Assembly (NCBI RefSeq): GCF_000237925.1
Contig: NW_017386087.1
Coordinates: 124,001-188,000, forward strand
Source of the DNA: Schistosoma mansoni
Taxonomy: Eukaryota; Platyhelminthes; Trematoda; Strigeidida; Schistosomatidae
Direction of reading: 5' to 3'
Length of the DNA stretch: 64,000 nt
Each line of letters begins with the position of its first letter. Position 1 is the first letter of the stretch. Positions 12,263 through 23,948 of the stretch are shown here, one piece after another. A program made the translations under genes and the position numbers. Under the pieces are notes generated by a model. The model made no database searches. It was not told where the DNA came from and saw nothing but the letters and a program-made list of their open reading frames with translations.

Positions 12263-12647
12263 CTTAAAATGAACCAAAATGATAGACAAAATGGATATGT
12301 TAGACAAATCACAACCTTGATCAAATAAATCAAGTCGAAGTCGACCAAGAATGCTTTGGTGCAATAAATACACAAAAGCAAGATCAAAATACACAAATAC
12401 AATATCACGTTAACTGAAATAAATTCAATTAAAATGTAAACAGTAGTTTTTATGCGTAATTTACGACCAAAATAGTGAATTTAACTCGACGAGAAAGAAT
12501 ACCACTGTCCTTTTAAATAGCGCGCCTTTAGTATTGGTATTAGAAATTTTTATCGATTGAATATCAAGTTAATTTACCGCTTCGTAGTTAATACATGCAG
12601 TTCTAGCATCTTGAAAGGAACAGTTCGACATTCTTAACAGATCCTTT
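12263..12647. other. AT-rich spacer
   Basis: Between ORF1 and gag remnants; perhaps 5' UTR of the LINE. No open frame or motif of note. Confidence 0.35.
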
Positions 12648-13035
12648 TACAGACCTGGAATATTAATTCCTACAGTTAATCGACCACTCAGCTGTACATG
12701 AAGTTGATCACCAAAATTGCATTTGGCAGCTTGTCTTTGCAATTCAAGGATGAATTCCTTAACGTTTTGGTTATTCTGACGAATCATCTTATGTAATTTT
12801 GCTTTCTCACGACATTCAAAACTGGTGCACTTCACATGATTTAATAGTAATTCCTTGAGAGTTGTATATGGGAGCGAGATCGCCTTATCTGGATATGCCA
12901 AGGTTTTTAGTGAACTGTAGGCTTCTTAACCGATGAATGTCAGAAAATGTGCCACAATTTTGTCACCCTTCACGTCTTTCTTAGTCACGATCCATATCTC
13001 AAACCTTTCAAAATAATCCTCAAAAGCTTCAGAAG
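12648..13035 (-). pseudogene. Gypsy gag fragment (element E5)
   Basis: Minus-strand reading gives a retrotransposon Gag capsid pattern: FEDYFERFEIW, then LPYTTLKELLLNHVKC, MIRQNNQNVKEFILELQRQA and GDQLHVQL. An in-frame stop near 12930 and another after the last motif show decay. It differs from the gags of E1-E4, so it belongs to another gypsy family. It stops at the left LTR of E4, but no continuation was recognised on the far side of E4 (17696 onward). Confidence 0.7.
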
Positions 13036-13036
13036 T

Positions 13037-13286
13037 TGTATTTCGACGTTCACTTGGGAACAGGAGCGACCTGAAACAGCAACACAACAGTCAGGACAGA
13101 CAAGTGCGTCTGAAGTGAGAACACGGTGTGATGGTGCAGCAGATATATTTGAAATTGAAATACGCGGTTTTTAATACAAAAGGGGAAAGTTATTACAAAA
13201 TAGTTTTACTCGTTATTCTGCAGGTTCAGACGACGTAGGGCTTGTTCTTCTTCTTCCAGTGCATTCACTCTTTGTTGTCCGTTACA
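13037..13286 (-). repeat. E4 3' LTR
   Basis: Plus strand begins TGTATTTCGACG and ends GTTGTCCGTTACA; TG...CA termini. On the element strand the purine run GAGAGAGGGAGTAG lies just upstream and would serve as polypurine tract. Confidence 0.85.
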
Positions 13287-16200
13287 CTACTCCCTCTCTC
13301 CATGAGGCACTGTCCTCAGTGCCTGGTTGCGGGCATGGATATGCTATTCCCCCTTCTGGTGGCACCTCGTAATGGCTGGTAGCCGTCGGGGGATTGACAA
13401 ACGGGGCATCTAAGTGCACCGTTGTTTTATCCGGCTTCAGTTGGTTGTAGTGTGCCGTTAGAACGTCGTCTTGAGGTCGCTGGAGGTTGCGTAGGACGAA
13501 TGTTGTAGGGGACCGAATAAATACGATTTCGTAAGGCCCTTTCCAAGGTTGGTGAAACTTGCCGCATGTTCCTGGTGGGGCCATAGGGCGATGTAGCCAC
13601 ACACGATCTCCAGGTTTATATACGGGCCCGTTCGCATGTCGATCGTACACATTCTTTTGGTGTTTGCTGGCATTTTGTAGATTAGCTTTAACTAGACGGT
13701 ATGCGTCGGCTAGGCGGCTACGAAGGTTACGGACGTATGGTACATAGTCTTGAGCTTCGAAAGGCAACAACGGCATTTGGATCTCTACAGGCAGGCGTAA
13801 TTCATGTCCAAAGAGAAAAATCGCAGGTGAAAATCCCGTGGAACCGTGAACTGATGCGCGGTAAGCTAACAAGCATTGGGGTATTGCATCATCCCAGCAT
13901 TCCGTCGACAAATTATTGATAAACGACTGTAGGAGGGTTTTAATGGTTCGGTTTGTTCTTTCTACTAAACCGTTACCTTCAGGGTGGTATGCAGTGGTAT
14001 GTGTTTTGCGGATACCCAATAATCGGCATACCTGAGCGACGAGATGGCTTTCAAAAGCTGTACCTTGATCGGAATGGAGTGAGAATGGAGCGCCATAACG
14101 GGAGACCCAATGATCAATGAAAGCTCGAGCGACCGTGAGGGCATCTTGTTGAGGTATAGGGACGGCTTCACACCATTTGCTAAAATAGTCCACCATCACC
14201 AGTATATAACGGTTTCCGTTCTTTGATGTCGTAAGGGGCCCCATGATATCGATACCGACTCGTTGATGTGGACCTTCTGTCGTCATTGGGACTAACGGTG
14301 CACGGGGTCTTTGCTGAGGTGACTTGATGGCATGGCACGTGCTACAATTTTTGCAGAATTCAGTCACGTCTTCATGGATGGATGGCCACCAAAACCTCTG
14401 GCAGATCGCATGTTCAGTTTTTCGTTTCCCCGAGTGCCCGAGTTCTCGATGCACCTGCTCCATAATATTCTGAACTTGCACACGTGGTACTATCAACAGT
14501 GGTTGTTTTGACTCGCTGACTATAAATAGTGTGTTCCCATACAATCTCAGGCTACTCCACTTGGTACAAAGACGGCGCGTCGCTGGGGAATGATCCTTTA
14601 ACTCTGCCGTAGAAGGTTTATCGTTTCCGTGTAGTTGTCGTAGGTAAATGAACTGCAGGTCAGGGTCTGATGCTTGAAGAGACGGCCAGTCGATCTCTGG
14701 GGCTGTGCTAAGGACAGCACTAATGGTACTAGGAGCATAGGGTATACGGGACAGAGAGTCGGCGTTTGTGTGACGGCTGCCTGGTCGGTATTCGCAAGTA
14801 AAATCAAACTCCTGTAGTCGCTCTTGCCAGCGTGCCACTTGGCCTTCTGGTTCGCGGAAGGAGCGGAGCCATTGTAATGCACGGTGGTCTGTGCGTACAC
14901 GGAAAGGTTTACCTAGTAAATAATGGCGGAAATGTTGTAAGAATTTTACTAATGCTAACATCTCTCGACGCGTTGTCGAATATCTTGTTTCGCTCTTATC
15001 CAGTCGACGGCTAGCGTACGCAATGACTCTTTCTTGCCCATCTGGGGCCACTTGTGATAGAACTGCTCCAATAGCGGAGGAACTGGCATCCGTATCAAGT
15101 ATAAATTCTCCCCCGCTTGCTGAGGTATCCGGAACGGCTAATATAGGTGGAGAGCTTAGTCGTGTCTTCAAAGCATCGAACGCCTGTTGACACTCTGTAG
15201 TCCATAAAAATTTTCGTCCTTTGTGCGTCAAACGGTGTAAGGGTGCTGCTAATGATGCAAAGTCACGGACAAAGCGTCTGTAGTAAGAAGCTAGGCCAAG
15301 AAAGCTACGAACGTCTTCAGGTGATTTGGGCTGTGGCCAATTAACAATGACACGTGTCTTTTCTTTATCGGTGCCTACTCCATCTGCAGTGATACGATGT
15401 CCTAAGAAAACTACTTCTTTCTGCAGCAGACGACATTTGGACGGTTTTACTTTTAGGTTGTGTTGTTGAAGGCGATGGAGAACTGCTTTCAGATTAGCAT
15501 TATATTGCTCAGGTGTGCTACCATACACAATAATGTCATCGAGATAAATCAAACATTTATGAGGTACTATATCTTGTAAAACTGTTTGCATTAATCTTTG
15601 GAAGGTAGCTGGGGCATTCGTTAGGCCGAAAGGCATTACTTGGAATTCGTATAAACCATTTGGCACTACAAATGCGGTTTTCTTTCTATCTTGTGGTCTG
15701 ACTTCCACTTGCCAGTACCCTGATGCTAGGTCTAGCGTTGAAAACCAACATGCGCCACTCAAAGCGTCTAATATAGCATCGATTCTCGGAAGAGGAAAAG
15801 AGTCACGCTTAGTTATAGCGTTAAGGCGTCGATAGTCTATGCAGAGACGCAGAGAGGAATCTTTCTTTTTAACCAGGACGATAGGTGATGCCCAGGGGGA
15901 TGATGACGGTACTATAATATTCTTGTCAAGCATATCCTTTATCATCGTATCCAGTTGTGGTTGATAGTGTACTGGCACTCTACGAGGCGGTTGCCTAAGT
16001 GGTCTGTGGTCCCCCGTGCAAATGGTGTGTTGCACCGTACTCGTGCGATTGCCGGAAATACTCTCTTCGAATACCGAACTAAACTGTTGAAGCACGGCAA
16101 TCGTTGCATGTCGATCTTTCTCTTTTAGTGTTCGGTTGTCGTTTACTTGCCGCACCAGGTCTGAGATTCCCACATATGACACAGCTTTAAATGGCGTGTT

Positions 16201-17430
16201 AGTATGGTGCAAGCGTATTTTAGTCTCTCCAAATTTAGCTTCCAAGCTGTCCATAAATATACAAGCTTTATGTTCTAACATGAAGTCGACTCCGAGTATC
16301 ATATCCCAAGTCAAAGTCGGGCAAACTAAAAACCCCTGACGGAACGGATGTCTATCTATCATTAGGTCCAACCATACCTTAGAGTTCACTTTCAATGGGT
16401 CTCCGCTAGCTGTGAGTAATGTGGATGGGTATCGCGTCTGTTGGACTTTACGATTAAGCCTTCCTAAAAACTCGCTCTTAATTAGGGATACTGACGCTCC
16501 GGTGTCTAATAAAACTTCGATATCGATACCCTGTACTCTAGCCTTAATCGTGATGGGACGCACATGGTTAGCATAAGAAGATAAATGGAAAATGTACGGC
16601 TTACTTGTGTTACCAAAACGATTATGACCACATTTCTTTGCGTTTTTGCCAAACCTTCGACAGTACGGGCATTCGGATTGACGACCATGATAACTATTCG
16701 TTGGTCTCCACTTCTTCTCAGTGGGATTGAACTGTCTTCGACTGCTGTTCCAGTGGGAAGACCGGGTAACGTTAGATATGCGTTGAGGGTTCAGTGGGCG
16801 ACTCGCTTTTGTGGGCTGCATTACTGCCATCGCAGTTGGCTGGTGCACGTCAAGTGGGCTTTTTAGCTGCTCGGCTGCCATGAACCGGAATGTAACTCTT
16901 TTTAAGGAATTTATATCTGTTGGAGGGTTTAGTAGGAAGTGTTCCTTTAAGGAACTGGATAGTAACCCTTCCACGAACCGAGACTTGATCAATTCATCTC
17001 TTCCAGTGGCATCAAGACAAGGAAACGCTTGCACAGCCATCTGTTGCAAAGAATTAAAATAATCCATTGGATTCTCGCCGGGTGTTTGATGTCGTGACAA
17101 AAATCGGATGGCTGCTTGTTGGGGATCCACCGGCGTCGAAAAACAATCATCGAGAATCTTCCAGTTCTGAGCGAGAGTATTGTCCGCCGCAAACCCGTTA
17201 ACTATAGCTCTTTTGGTAGCTTCGTCACTGAGGTAGGACACCAGATAATCGAATTGTTCCGAAGCTGGAACTTTACGAAGATATGCTGCAACTTTGAACT
17301 TCCACACTGTATAGTCTGACGAGTTTTCCAGGAGTGGCGGTTGACGGGGAGCTGAGCCAGTAGTTGGCTTGACTGGAATCACCGGCGGTTCGTTCAGGTT
17401 TTCATCGCGTTTTTTAGTGAACACCTCCAT
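13282..17430 (-). CDS. E4 Gag-Pol polyprotein
   Basis: Open frame of about 1380 codons. The first ATG is at 17430; five codons upstream of it are open but lack ATG. Numbering from 17445: Gag 1-250; a Cys/His knuckle CPYCRRFGKNAKKCGH at 259-274; aspartic protease LLDTGAS around 312-318; reverse transcriptase 470-690 with LIYLDDIIVYG (YLDD 634-637); RNase H with ILDTDASSSAIGAVLS near 782; integrase zinc domain H...H...C-C 999-1038 (HRELGH, CKNCSTCH); integrase core with GIDIMG, HSDQGTAFES and NGLVERTNR, giving D about 1066, D about 1126 and E about 1162 (D-x35-E). All catalytic residues are present, so it may be active. The stop TAA overlaps the first bases of the 3' LTR, and the start lies under 20 bases from the 5' LTR. 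Confidence 0.93.
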   Translation of the reverse strand: MEVFTKKRDENLNEPPVIPVKPTTGSAPRQPPLLENSSDYTVWKFKVAAYLRKVPASEQFDYLVSYLSDEATKRAIVNGFAADNTLAQNWKILDDCFSTPVDPQQAAIRFLSRHQTPGENPMDYFNSLQQMAVQAFPCLDATGRDELIKSRFVEGLLSSSLKEHFLLNPPTDINSLKRVTFRFMAAEQLKSPLDVHQPTAMAVMQPTKASRPLNPQRISNVTRSSHWNSSRRQFNPTEKKWRPTNSYHGRQSECPYCRRFGKNAKKCGHNRFGNTSKPYIFHLSSYANHVRPITIKARVQGIDIEVLLDTGASVSLIKSEFLGRLNRKVQQTRYPSTLLTASGDPLKVNSKVWLDLMIDRHPFRQGFLVCPTLTWDMILGVDFMLEHKACIFMDSLEAKFGETKIRLHHTNTPFKAVSYVGISDLVRQVNDNRTLKEKDRHATIAVLQQFSSVFEESISGNRTSTVQHTICTGDHRPLRQPPRRVPVHYQPQLDTMIKDMLDKNIIVPSSSPWASPIVLVKKKDSSLRLCIDYRRLNAITKRDSFPLPRIDAILDALSGACWFSTLDLASGYWQVEVRPQDRKKTAFVVPNGLYEFQVMPFGLTNAPATFQRLMQTVLQDIVPHKCLIYLDDIIVYGSTPEQYNANLKAVLHRLQQHNLKVKPSKCRLLQKEVVFLGHRITADGVGTDKEKTRVIVNWPQPKSPEDVRSFLGLASYYRRFVRDFASLAAPLHRLTHKGRKFLWTTECQQAFDALKTRLSSPPILAVPDTSASGGEFILDTDASSSAIGAVLSQVAPDGQERVIAYASRRLDKSETRYSTTRREMLALVKFLQHFRHYLLGKPFRVRTDHRALQWLRSFREPEGQVARWQERLQEFDFTCEYRPGSRHTNADSLSRIPYAPSTISAVLSTAPEIDWPSLQASDPDLQFIYLRQLHGNDKPSTAELKDHSPATRRLCTKWSSLRLYGNTLFIVSESKQPLLIVPRVQVQNIMEQVHRELGHSGKRKTEHAICQRFWWPSIHEDVTEFCKNCSTCHAIKSPQQRPRAPLVPMTTEGPHQRVGIDIMGPLTTSKNGNRYILVMVDYFSKWCEAVPIPQQDALTVARAFIDHWVSRYGAPFSLHSDQGTAFESHLVAQVCRLLGIRKTHTTAYHPEGNGLVERTNRTIKTLLQSFINNLSTECWDDAIPQCLLAYRASVHGSTGFSPAIFLFGHELRLPVEIQMPLLPFEAQDYVPYVRNLRSRLADAYRLVKANLQNASKHQKNVYDRHANGPVYKPGDRVWLHRPMAPPGTCGKFHQPWKGPYEIVFIRSPTTFVLRNLQRPQDDVLTAHYNQLKPDKTTVHLDAPFVNPPTATSHYEVPPEGGIAYPCPQPGTEDSASWREGVV

Positions 17431-17447
17431 CACCACTTGTAGCACGT

Positions 17448-17695
17448 TGTATTTCGACGTTCACTTGGGAGCAGGAGCGACCTGAAACAGCAACACAACA
17501 GTCAGGACAGACAAGTGCGTCTGAAGTGAGAACACGGTGTGATGGTGCAGCAGATATATTTGAAATTGAAATACGCGGTTTTTAATACAAAAGGGGAAAG
17601 TTATTACAAAATAGTTTTACTCGTTATTCTGCAGGTTCAGACGACGTAGGGCTTGTTCTTCTTCTTCCAGTGCATTCACTCTTTGTTGTCCTGCA
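17448..17695 (-). repeat. E4 5' LTR
   Basis: Same sequence as the left LTR up to TTGTTGTCC, then TGCA instead of GTTACA. The 5' leader between this LTR and the Gag ATG is only about 17 bases. Confidence 0.8.
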
Positions 17696-17921
17696 ATGAG
17701 AAATACAAACACACATTATTAATGTTGCATGTAATGATTTTTATTACTGTTACAGCATCATGAACCGAAATTAGCGCCGTGAACTTGAAAACCCGCGAAA
17801 GCTTCTGATTATCTCGGCAGTATACTTTAGTCTCGCCCTTCGAGTGTTCAGTGGTATGAGTGTTGTGGGGACATATCCATTATGAAAATGATAAATATAC
17901 ACAACCAGAGTACACACAAAA

Positions 17922-20337
17922 AAGTCTAGAAGGTTGTACAAATAAAAAATCGTTGAGGAATCTACAGAATGCCCTAAACGCTTGTATCTGTACATAAATC
18001 AAAGGGCTAAAGGAAGAGGAAATATTCCAGCACTATGTGGAGACAGTAATGCTTCATCATTAGAAAAAGGTGTGGCGCCTATATATCTGGTGTCCCATTG
18101 TACCAATATTTGTGTACAAATAAATAAATTAGTAGAGGACGACCATGGTAAAGCTCAAGCATTGTCAAACTGCTATGGCAATTTATATACCGTTTAACAC
18201 CCTTCCCGTCAGTACACACGAATCCACCACACACACACACACTGGACAACGTGACCATTAAAAAACTCGTTCTCTTTGGTCTGTTAAATAAGCTTGATAT
18301 AAGTAAGTATACGGGACCTGATGAACCGCGTCCTAGGTTACTAAAAAAACTAGCTAATTCCTTTGCGAACCCCTTGAGTATATGTTTTAATCTATACATA
18401 GTCCCGGGTTAATTACCAAAAGATTGGAAGAAAGCCATAGTAAGTCCTGTCTTCAAAACACGTACGAAACATAAACCTGAGAACTAACAGCCCGTTAGCC
18501 TAACAAGCTCGGTTGCTGAAATTTCAGAAAAGATTATTCGGAAGGAGCTGCTTAAGTATCGCGATGAGGATAATCCTTTCAGAAATGCAGCATGGCTTGA
18601 GAATAGGTTATTCATGTCCCACTAAATTATTAGTGGCTCGTGAAAGCTAGTGCTCTTTCAAAGACAAAAAGTTAACTATAGACGTAGTCTACATTGACTT
18701 CAAAAAAGCTTTTGACAAAGTTCAGCACAACCGACTGTTATATAAGTTAAGAAATGTTGGGGTTGGAGGCGATCTATTAATGTGGATAAAATACTACATA
18801 GTTGGACGCCAACAAAGAGTACAAGTGAACTCGAAGTTGTCTAGCTGGGAAACTATGCTTAGCGGAGTGCCTCAGGGTACAGTTTTGGAGAGTGTTATTC
18901 CTCTTGTATGTAAATAACCTTCATCGTCTCCTATCATAATCGGTGTTGCTATATGTTGACGATGTCAAGATATAGAGAGTGACAAAAAGTAAAGGTTATG
19001 GGTTAGAGCTTCAAAATGACCTGGAGAAATTATCTGAATAGTCTCAAATTTGGCAGTTGCCGATGAACACTACCAACTGCATTGTGATGCATATTGGTCG
19101 TCAAGGTACAGATACATACATGATGAATAACATCGAGCTACCTGTTGTCCAGACACACAATGACTTAAGAGTCATCGTTAGCCGAGACTAGAAACTACTG
19201 TACATTGCCTCGCAATAGTCACCAAAGGCTTTAGAACCTTATGGTGAATATGTAGGGTCTATAGCCATGTTGACGCTAAGAATTTTTTGGCTTTGAATAC
19301 AGTATTCGTGCGTCCTAAACTTGAGTACTGCATACAAGCGGCTAGCCTCTGCTTGAAAAGGTTCAGAAAACAGCAACTAAACTGATTTCCGGTATAGCGA
19401 AGCTCCTGTATGATGTTCGACTGGCTAAACTAAACCTTTTTCCATTGTCGTATCGAACTAGAGGTGACTTGATTATGGTTTTCAAATTAATAAGTGATAA
19501 ATTTGCATCTGATATGCCCTCACTTTTCTTGTCTTCCAAAACAAAGAATTTACGAGGACGCTTCTCAAAAGTTCACAAGCCCAGAACAAATTAACTGTCA
19601 GCTGACTTTTGACTTTCCTGTAGAATCATCAACGAGTGAGATTCATTACCTCAACACGTGGTTGAAGCTCAATCTGTCGACTCTCTCAAAATAAAAGTTG
19701 GATCAACTGAGAGACCATCACTGCCAAAACTGGCACAGGCCATATAGCCTACTATCCTTTCCAAACTGAAGCTGCTCTTTTACTTATTTTAAAATGACCT
19801 TGAAAAGGCCCACCTACTAATTGGGATCAAACGAAGGTTAGAAAGCAGTGAGGAATTATAATTATGATTTACAGTTGATGGTAGGGTTAGGAATTCGATT
19901 TACGGTTTTCATCAGGAACTTGAATCAGCTATAATACCGAAATAGTATCCATCCAAATGAGTGGATGAAATTCTCGCTAAAATACAAGACCTGCTATCTT
20001 AAATCTGATGAGTTCGTCCATGAATTATAGTCTCGCCGTTGTATCTTTTAAAGACTAAAAATATCAGTCAATTATGAGGTTACTCAGCCTTCTCAAAAAC
20101 CTGTCCTATTCATTTATTCATTGCTAATAACATGACGTTGAATGGCGTTGTTTGGTGTTCTAAAGGTATAGTCATCAAAATTTTTGATTGGTTCATAAGG
20201 TAACACTTGTGACTACTCATCAAGCAAGTTGTTGTTTTGATACAGTTTTTGAAAGTACAGATCACATATCAAACGATATCAGATAAAAAGTGCACCATGT
20301 ACGTATATTGACAATTATATAAGCAATTGATAAACAT
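17922..20337. repeat. Left arm of inverted duplication, outer part
   Basis: Reverse complement of about 37732-40143, with only scattered single-base differences seen (for example near 18064, 18136, 20008 and 20223). It continues at 31251-31818 after the E1 insertion. Together the two pieces make about 2984 bases against 2987 in the right arm. Confidence 0.93.
18240..19780 (+). mobile_element. CR1/jockey-type LINE ORF2 remnant (left-arm copy)
   Basis: Plus-strand frames give reverse transcriptase pieces: LDISKYTGPDEPRPRLLKKL, LPKDWKKAIVSPVFK, DFKKAFDKVQHNRLLYKL, LSGVPQGTVL, a decayed YVDDVKI, and a C-terminal EIHYLNTWLKLNLSTLSK near 19640-19694. Many stops. The 3' end (GAGACCATCACTGCC...TTTCCAAACTGAAGCTG) is also found at the end of the 1.3-kb insertion at 30662-30741. 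Confidence 0.85.
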
Positions 20338-20663
20338 TGATGATGCAACGGATGTTCTAGTTTTACAACTAGCTACCAGTAGCACCTTCTAAATTTGATC
20401 GTTCCCAGTCAGATAGAAGTCAGAAGTCAGACGAGAAGAGGCAGGAAAGATATATTTGATTCGTTACCAATATATCGAGGACCTTTTCTATGAGCTGGCT
20501 AATGAAACGTAGGAGCTGTGTCCCACGCCGTGTTGAAACGTGATCTGGTACGGATGCATGACCGAAAGCCTTCAGTTAAACAAGTCCACTTAAACAACGT
20601 GGTCAGCATCCAATGTCGAATACTTAATGAGCTATTGATTTTGGGGAATTATTTACAGCTACA
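20338..20663 (-). repeat. E1 3' LTR
   Basis: Plus strand TGATGATGCAACGG ... TTATTTACAGCTACA. On the element strand a G-run (AGGGGGGG, 20672-20682 complement) lies just upstream as polypurine tract. Confidence 0.93.
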
Positions 20664-21206
20664 GATCACTCCCCCCCTAGTGAGGTAGTGATGCCCCTAA
20701 GACGTGACCAGCCAGAAGTTTAAACCCAACGAGTTTGTCGTTGGTAAACACTCTTCTGATAGCTTGCTTCGTTTAGCAGCGTCTGGTCGTCTTTCCTTAA
20801 ACTATGGGACCAAAATGTACAACATAGCAATAAAGAAATATAGTACAATGAAAAATTCCGGTTTCTTGCGAAACTTCGTCGTTCTTTTCCAGCCGTCTTG
20901 GAAAAGAGGAAAAATAGAACGTGTGAGTGCATGTCAAAAATACACTCGTACTTGCGTAGGGAAACAAGATGAGCGGGGAAAAAAATGAATAAACTAATAC
21001 ACTTACAAACAGCGTAAAAGCGATCGGAAAAAAAATGGTTTTCTTTTTTTTTTATATATATACATAAAAATACATATACACGCTCAAAAAAAATAAAAAT
21101 GTTTTGTTTTTTTTTGTTTTTTTTTATATAAATAAAAAAAAATGAGCATATTAAAAAAAAATTTATAATAAACTATGAAAGTGTAATTCAAGATAAAGCT
21201 TATGTC
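20664..21206 (-). other. E1 3' untranslated region
   Basis: Between pol and 3' LTR; long A/T homopolymer runs at 21030-21170. A related stretch lies in E3 at 32400-32875. Confidence 0.6.
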
Positions 21207-23948
21207 CTACGTGCAATATTCGATAAGATGTTCTGGAAATCTTACTCGTCTTCCATAACGCGTTGTTTTAGGTTTATCTATTGTCGTTGGCGAAGTATCA
21301 AGTTTTGTGTTGGTTGTCGTGTAGGGTACTACAAGTGTAGTAGCTGTGTCGTTTGCTTGTACCGAAGGAAAATCGACGTAGCTAGGGTTTCCTTCTAGGT
21401 ACGCTGCTTTGAGTCGATCGATACTGATGCTATCGTTCGTACCGTTCATATCGACTACATAGTACTTAGGTTCGCGTTGAAGAACTTTGAAGGGTCCTTC
21501 GTATGCTGATTCGAGGGGTCGTCGATGTGAGTCTCGACGAACGAAGACGTGTGTACTATGTCGTAATTCGGGTTGAACGAAAACATCAGTTGATTGAGGT
21601 CGAGTGTGAGCAGGTTTAACTGAACGCATAGCGTTTGAAAGCCTACTCGTGTAAGAGTTTAGATCCATGTTCAATGAAGAAGCTGAAGGATCTACGAATT
21701 CTCCTGGGAGTCGGAGTGTCGTTCCGTAAACGAGTTGAGATGCCGTGTATCCAATGTCAGCTTTCACTGTATTGCGGATACCTAGCAAGACGAGTGGAAG
21801 AGCGTCTGTCCACTGTGAAACGTTTGAAGCTGATAATGAGGCTTTTAGTTGTCGATGAAAACGTTCTACCAACCCGTTTGCTTGTGGGTGGTAGGCGGTC
21901 GTTCGGAAGCGAGTGATTCCTAATAGTGTGGTCAGACAACGGAAAAGTCCAGACTCGAACTGGCGTCCGCAGTCTGTAGTGATGGTTGAAGGGCAGCCGA
22001 ANNNNNNNNNNNNNNNNNNNNNNNNNNNNNNNNNNNNNNNNNNNNNNNNNNNNNNNNNNNNNNNNNNNNNNNNNNNNNNNNNNNNNNNNNNNNNNNNNNN
22101 NNNNNNNNNNNNNNNNNNNNNNNNNNNNNNNNNNNNNNNNNNNNNNNNNNNNNNNNNNNNNNNNNNNNNNNNNNNNNNNNNNNNNNNNNNNNNNNNNNNN
22201 NGTACAATTGGACGATCCCTACCTGTAGATGTGTCACAGAGTAAGGTTTCCTTACCTGTTCCCATCTGCCTAACACTTAGTTTAAGAGTTGTCGAGGATA
22301 ACTCATGCTGAAGATCAATGTCTTCTTTTTGAAGCTGAGCGAGTTTAAGAAGGTCGATTCCTTGGAAACTGTTCAAGGAACTTATTCGAGACAAAGCGTC
22401 TGCAACTACATTGTTTGCTCCAGAAATATGTTGTATGTCTGAAGTAAACTGCGAAATGTATTCGAGTTGTCGAGACTCTCGCGGTGAGTACTTGTCTGAA
22501 GATGAATTTAAAGAGAAGGTAAGAGGTTTGTGATCGGTAAAAAGCGTGGATTCTCTTCCTTCGATGGAATGTTTAAAATGCCGTACAGCACAATACATAG
22601 CTAGGAGTTCCCTACCGAACGTGCTGTACCTAGATTCCGCGTCTAACAACCGTCTCGAGAAAAATCCTAAAGGTTGCCACGAGTTGTTAACCCATTGTTG
22701 TAAGACTGCTCCGATTGCTGAGTCGGATGCGTCTACTGCGATACTAATGGGCGCTTGAATGTCCTGATGAGCAAACAGGGTTGCTTTAGCGATGTGTTCC
22801 TTAGCTGTGGAGAATGCTTTACGGGCTATGTCGTCTAAACTAATTGATTTCGCATTTCCACGAAGCTGATCAGTTAACGGTTTCATAAGGGACGCGCATT
22901 TAGGTATGAACCGTCTATAGAAACTTACGAGTCCGTTAAAAGTTCGTAAGTGCTTGATCGTGGTCGGTTCTGGGTAATCCAGAATGGCCGCCACTTTGCT
23001 CCTAAGGGGTCGGATGCCTTGGGCATCAATAGTGTGTCCTAAGAAGTCTAAAGAGTTTGTTCCAATTTGGCATTTCTGAATGTTGACAGTAATGCCATGC
23101 CTTTGGAGTCGATCGAAAACAATGTCCAGATGCTGGAGATGTGATTCTCTGTCCGGACTTGCTATGAGGCAGTCATCAACATACGCATGTACGAAGTTGA
23201 GACCTCGGAAGACGTCGTCTATAAACCTTTGGAAGGTTTGAGCCGCATTTCTTAAACCAAAAGGCATTCGTAGAAATTCGTAAAGACCGAAGGGAGTGAT
23301 GATGGCGGTTTTAGGAATGTCGTCAGGTGCCATCGGGATTTGGTTATAAGCTTTAACCAAGTCGATTTTCGAAAAGACAGTTGTACCTTTCAAGGTAGCT
23401 GTCAAATCGTGAATATGAGGCAGCGGGTAACGATCGGGAATGGTTTTAGCATTCAGACGCCGATAATCACCAGTTGGCCGCCAATCATTGCTGTCCTTTT
23501 TAGGGACCATGTGCAATGGGGATGCCCATGGACTATTCGATGGTCGAATTATCCCTAGGTCCATCATGTGGTCGAATTCGTTTTTAGCTAACCTAAGCTT
23601 CTCGGGAGCGAGTCTTCGGGCTTTCGAAAATACAGGTGGTCCTGTAGTCGAGATGTGATGTGTAACATTGCTGGTTACACAAGGTAATTTCGATTGCGAT
23701 TGGCATATCCCGGGGTATTTGTCGAGTACTGCTTGGTACAAGGGGTCTATGGTGTGCTTAATCGTGACTGGGGATAACCTGCAACCAGAACAAGGAGTTA
23801 CGCAAACGGATAACTTAGTGTTTCCGTCTATTAACCTTCGTGCGCGTGTGTCGATGAGTAGATTGTGGTGTTGTAACGGGTCTATACCAATGATTGGCAT
23901 AGAGACATCTGCAACCACGAAAATCCAGTGTATGGGTTTGCGTAAACC
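21207..23948 (-). CDS. E1 Pol (RT-RNase H-integrase), interrupted by a gap
   Basis: Open from the right gap to the stop at 21207, about 900 codons counting 200 N. Order on the minus strand: a conserved linker ending [18 protein letters not shown] (protease C-terminus; the active-site part falls in the gap at 23949-24148); RT with [15 protein letters not shown] and [11 protein letters not shown] (YVDD); RNase H with [16 protein letters not shown] and FTDHKPL; a gap removing the integrase zinc domain; then integrase [11 protein letters not shown] and [12 protein letters not shown]; and a C-terminal [20 protein letters not shown] domain. By comparison with E3 the true gap is about 383 bases, which keeps the frame. 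Confidence 0.9.
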   Translation of the reverse strand, partial: GLRKPIHWIFVVADVSMPIIGIDPLQHHNLLIDTRARRLIDGNTKLSVCVTPCSGCRLSPVTIKHTIDPLYQAVLDKYPGICQSQSKLPCVTSNVTHHISTTGPPVFSKARRLAPEKLRLAKNEFDHMMDLGIIRPSNSPWASPLHMVPKKDSNDWRPTGDYRRLNAKTIPDRYPLPHIHDLTATLKGTTVFSKIDLVKAYNQIPMAPDDIPKTAIITPFGLYEFLRMPFGLRNAAQTFQRFIDDVFRGLNFVHAYVDDCLIASPDRESHLQHLDIVFDRLQRHGITVNIQKCQIGTNSLDFLGHTIDAQGIRPLRSKVAAILDYPEPTTIKHLRTFNGLVSFYRRFIPKCASLMKPLTDQLRGNAKSISLDDIARKAFSTAKEHIAKATLFAHQDIQAPISIAVDASDSAIGAVLQQWVNNSWQPLGFFSRRLLDAESRYSTFGRELLAMYCAVRHFKHSIEGRESTLFTDHKPLTFSLNSSSDKYSPRESRQLEYISQFTSDIQHISGANNVVADALSRISSLNSFQGIDLLKLAQLQKEDIDLQHELSSTTLKLSVRQMGTGKETLLCDTSTGRDRPIVXXXXXXXXXXXXXXXXXXXXXXXXXXXXXXXXXXXXXXXXXXXXXXXXXXXXXXXXXXXXXXXXXXXFGCPSTITTDCGRQFESGLFRCLTTLLGITRFRTTAYHPQANGLVERFHRQLKASLSASNVSQWTDALPLVLLGIRNTVKADIGYTASQLVYGTTLRLPGEFVDPSASSLNMDLNSYTSRLSNAMRSVKPAHTRPQSTDVFVQPELRHSTHVFVRRDSHRRPLESAYEGPFKVLQREPKYYVVDMNGTNDSISIDRLKAAYLEGNPSYVDFPSVQANDTATTLVVPYTTTNTKLDTSPTTIDKPKTTRYGRRVRFPEHLIEYCT
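22002..22201. other. Assembly gap in E1 pol (200 N)
   Basis: E3 has 383 bases between the same flanks (33671-34053). Confidence 0.99.

Larger units (their letters stand above)
13037..17695 (-). mobile_element. Gypsy/Ty3 LTR retrotransposon E4, nearly intact
   Basis: About 4.66 kb: LTR (13037-13286), one gag-pol frame, LTR (17448-17695). The LTR copies differ at one internal base noticed (A/G near 13070 and 17470) and in the last few bases at the right end, so the insertion is recent. I could not find a clear target-site duplication. Left neighbour is a different gypsy gag fragment; right neighbour is unrelated DNA. Confidence 0.9.

Noticed and set aside
18079-18399. 106-residue ORF present in both duplication arms
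   Set aside because: Antisense of the CR1-type reverse transcriptase remnant; duplication, not selection, explains its conservation.
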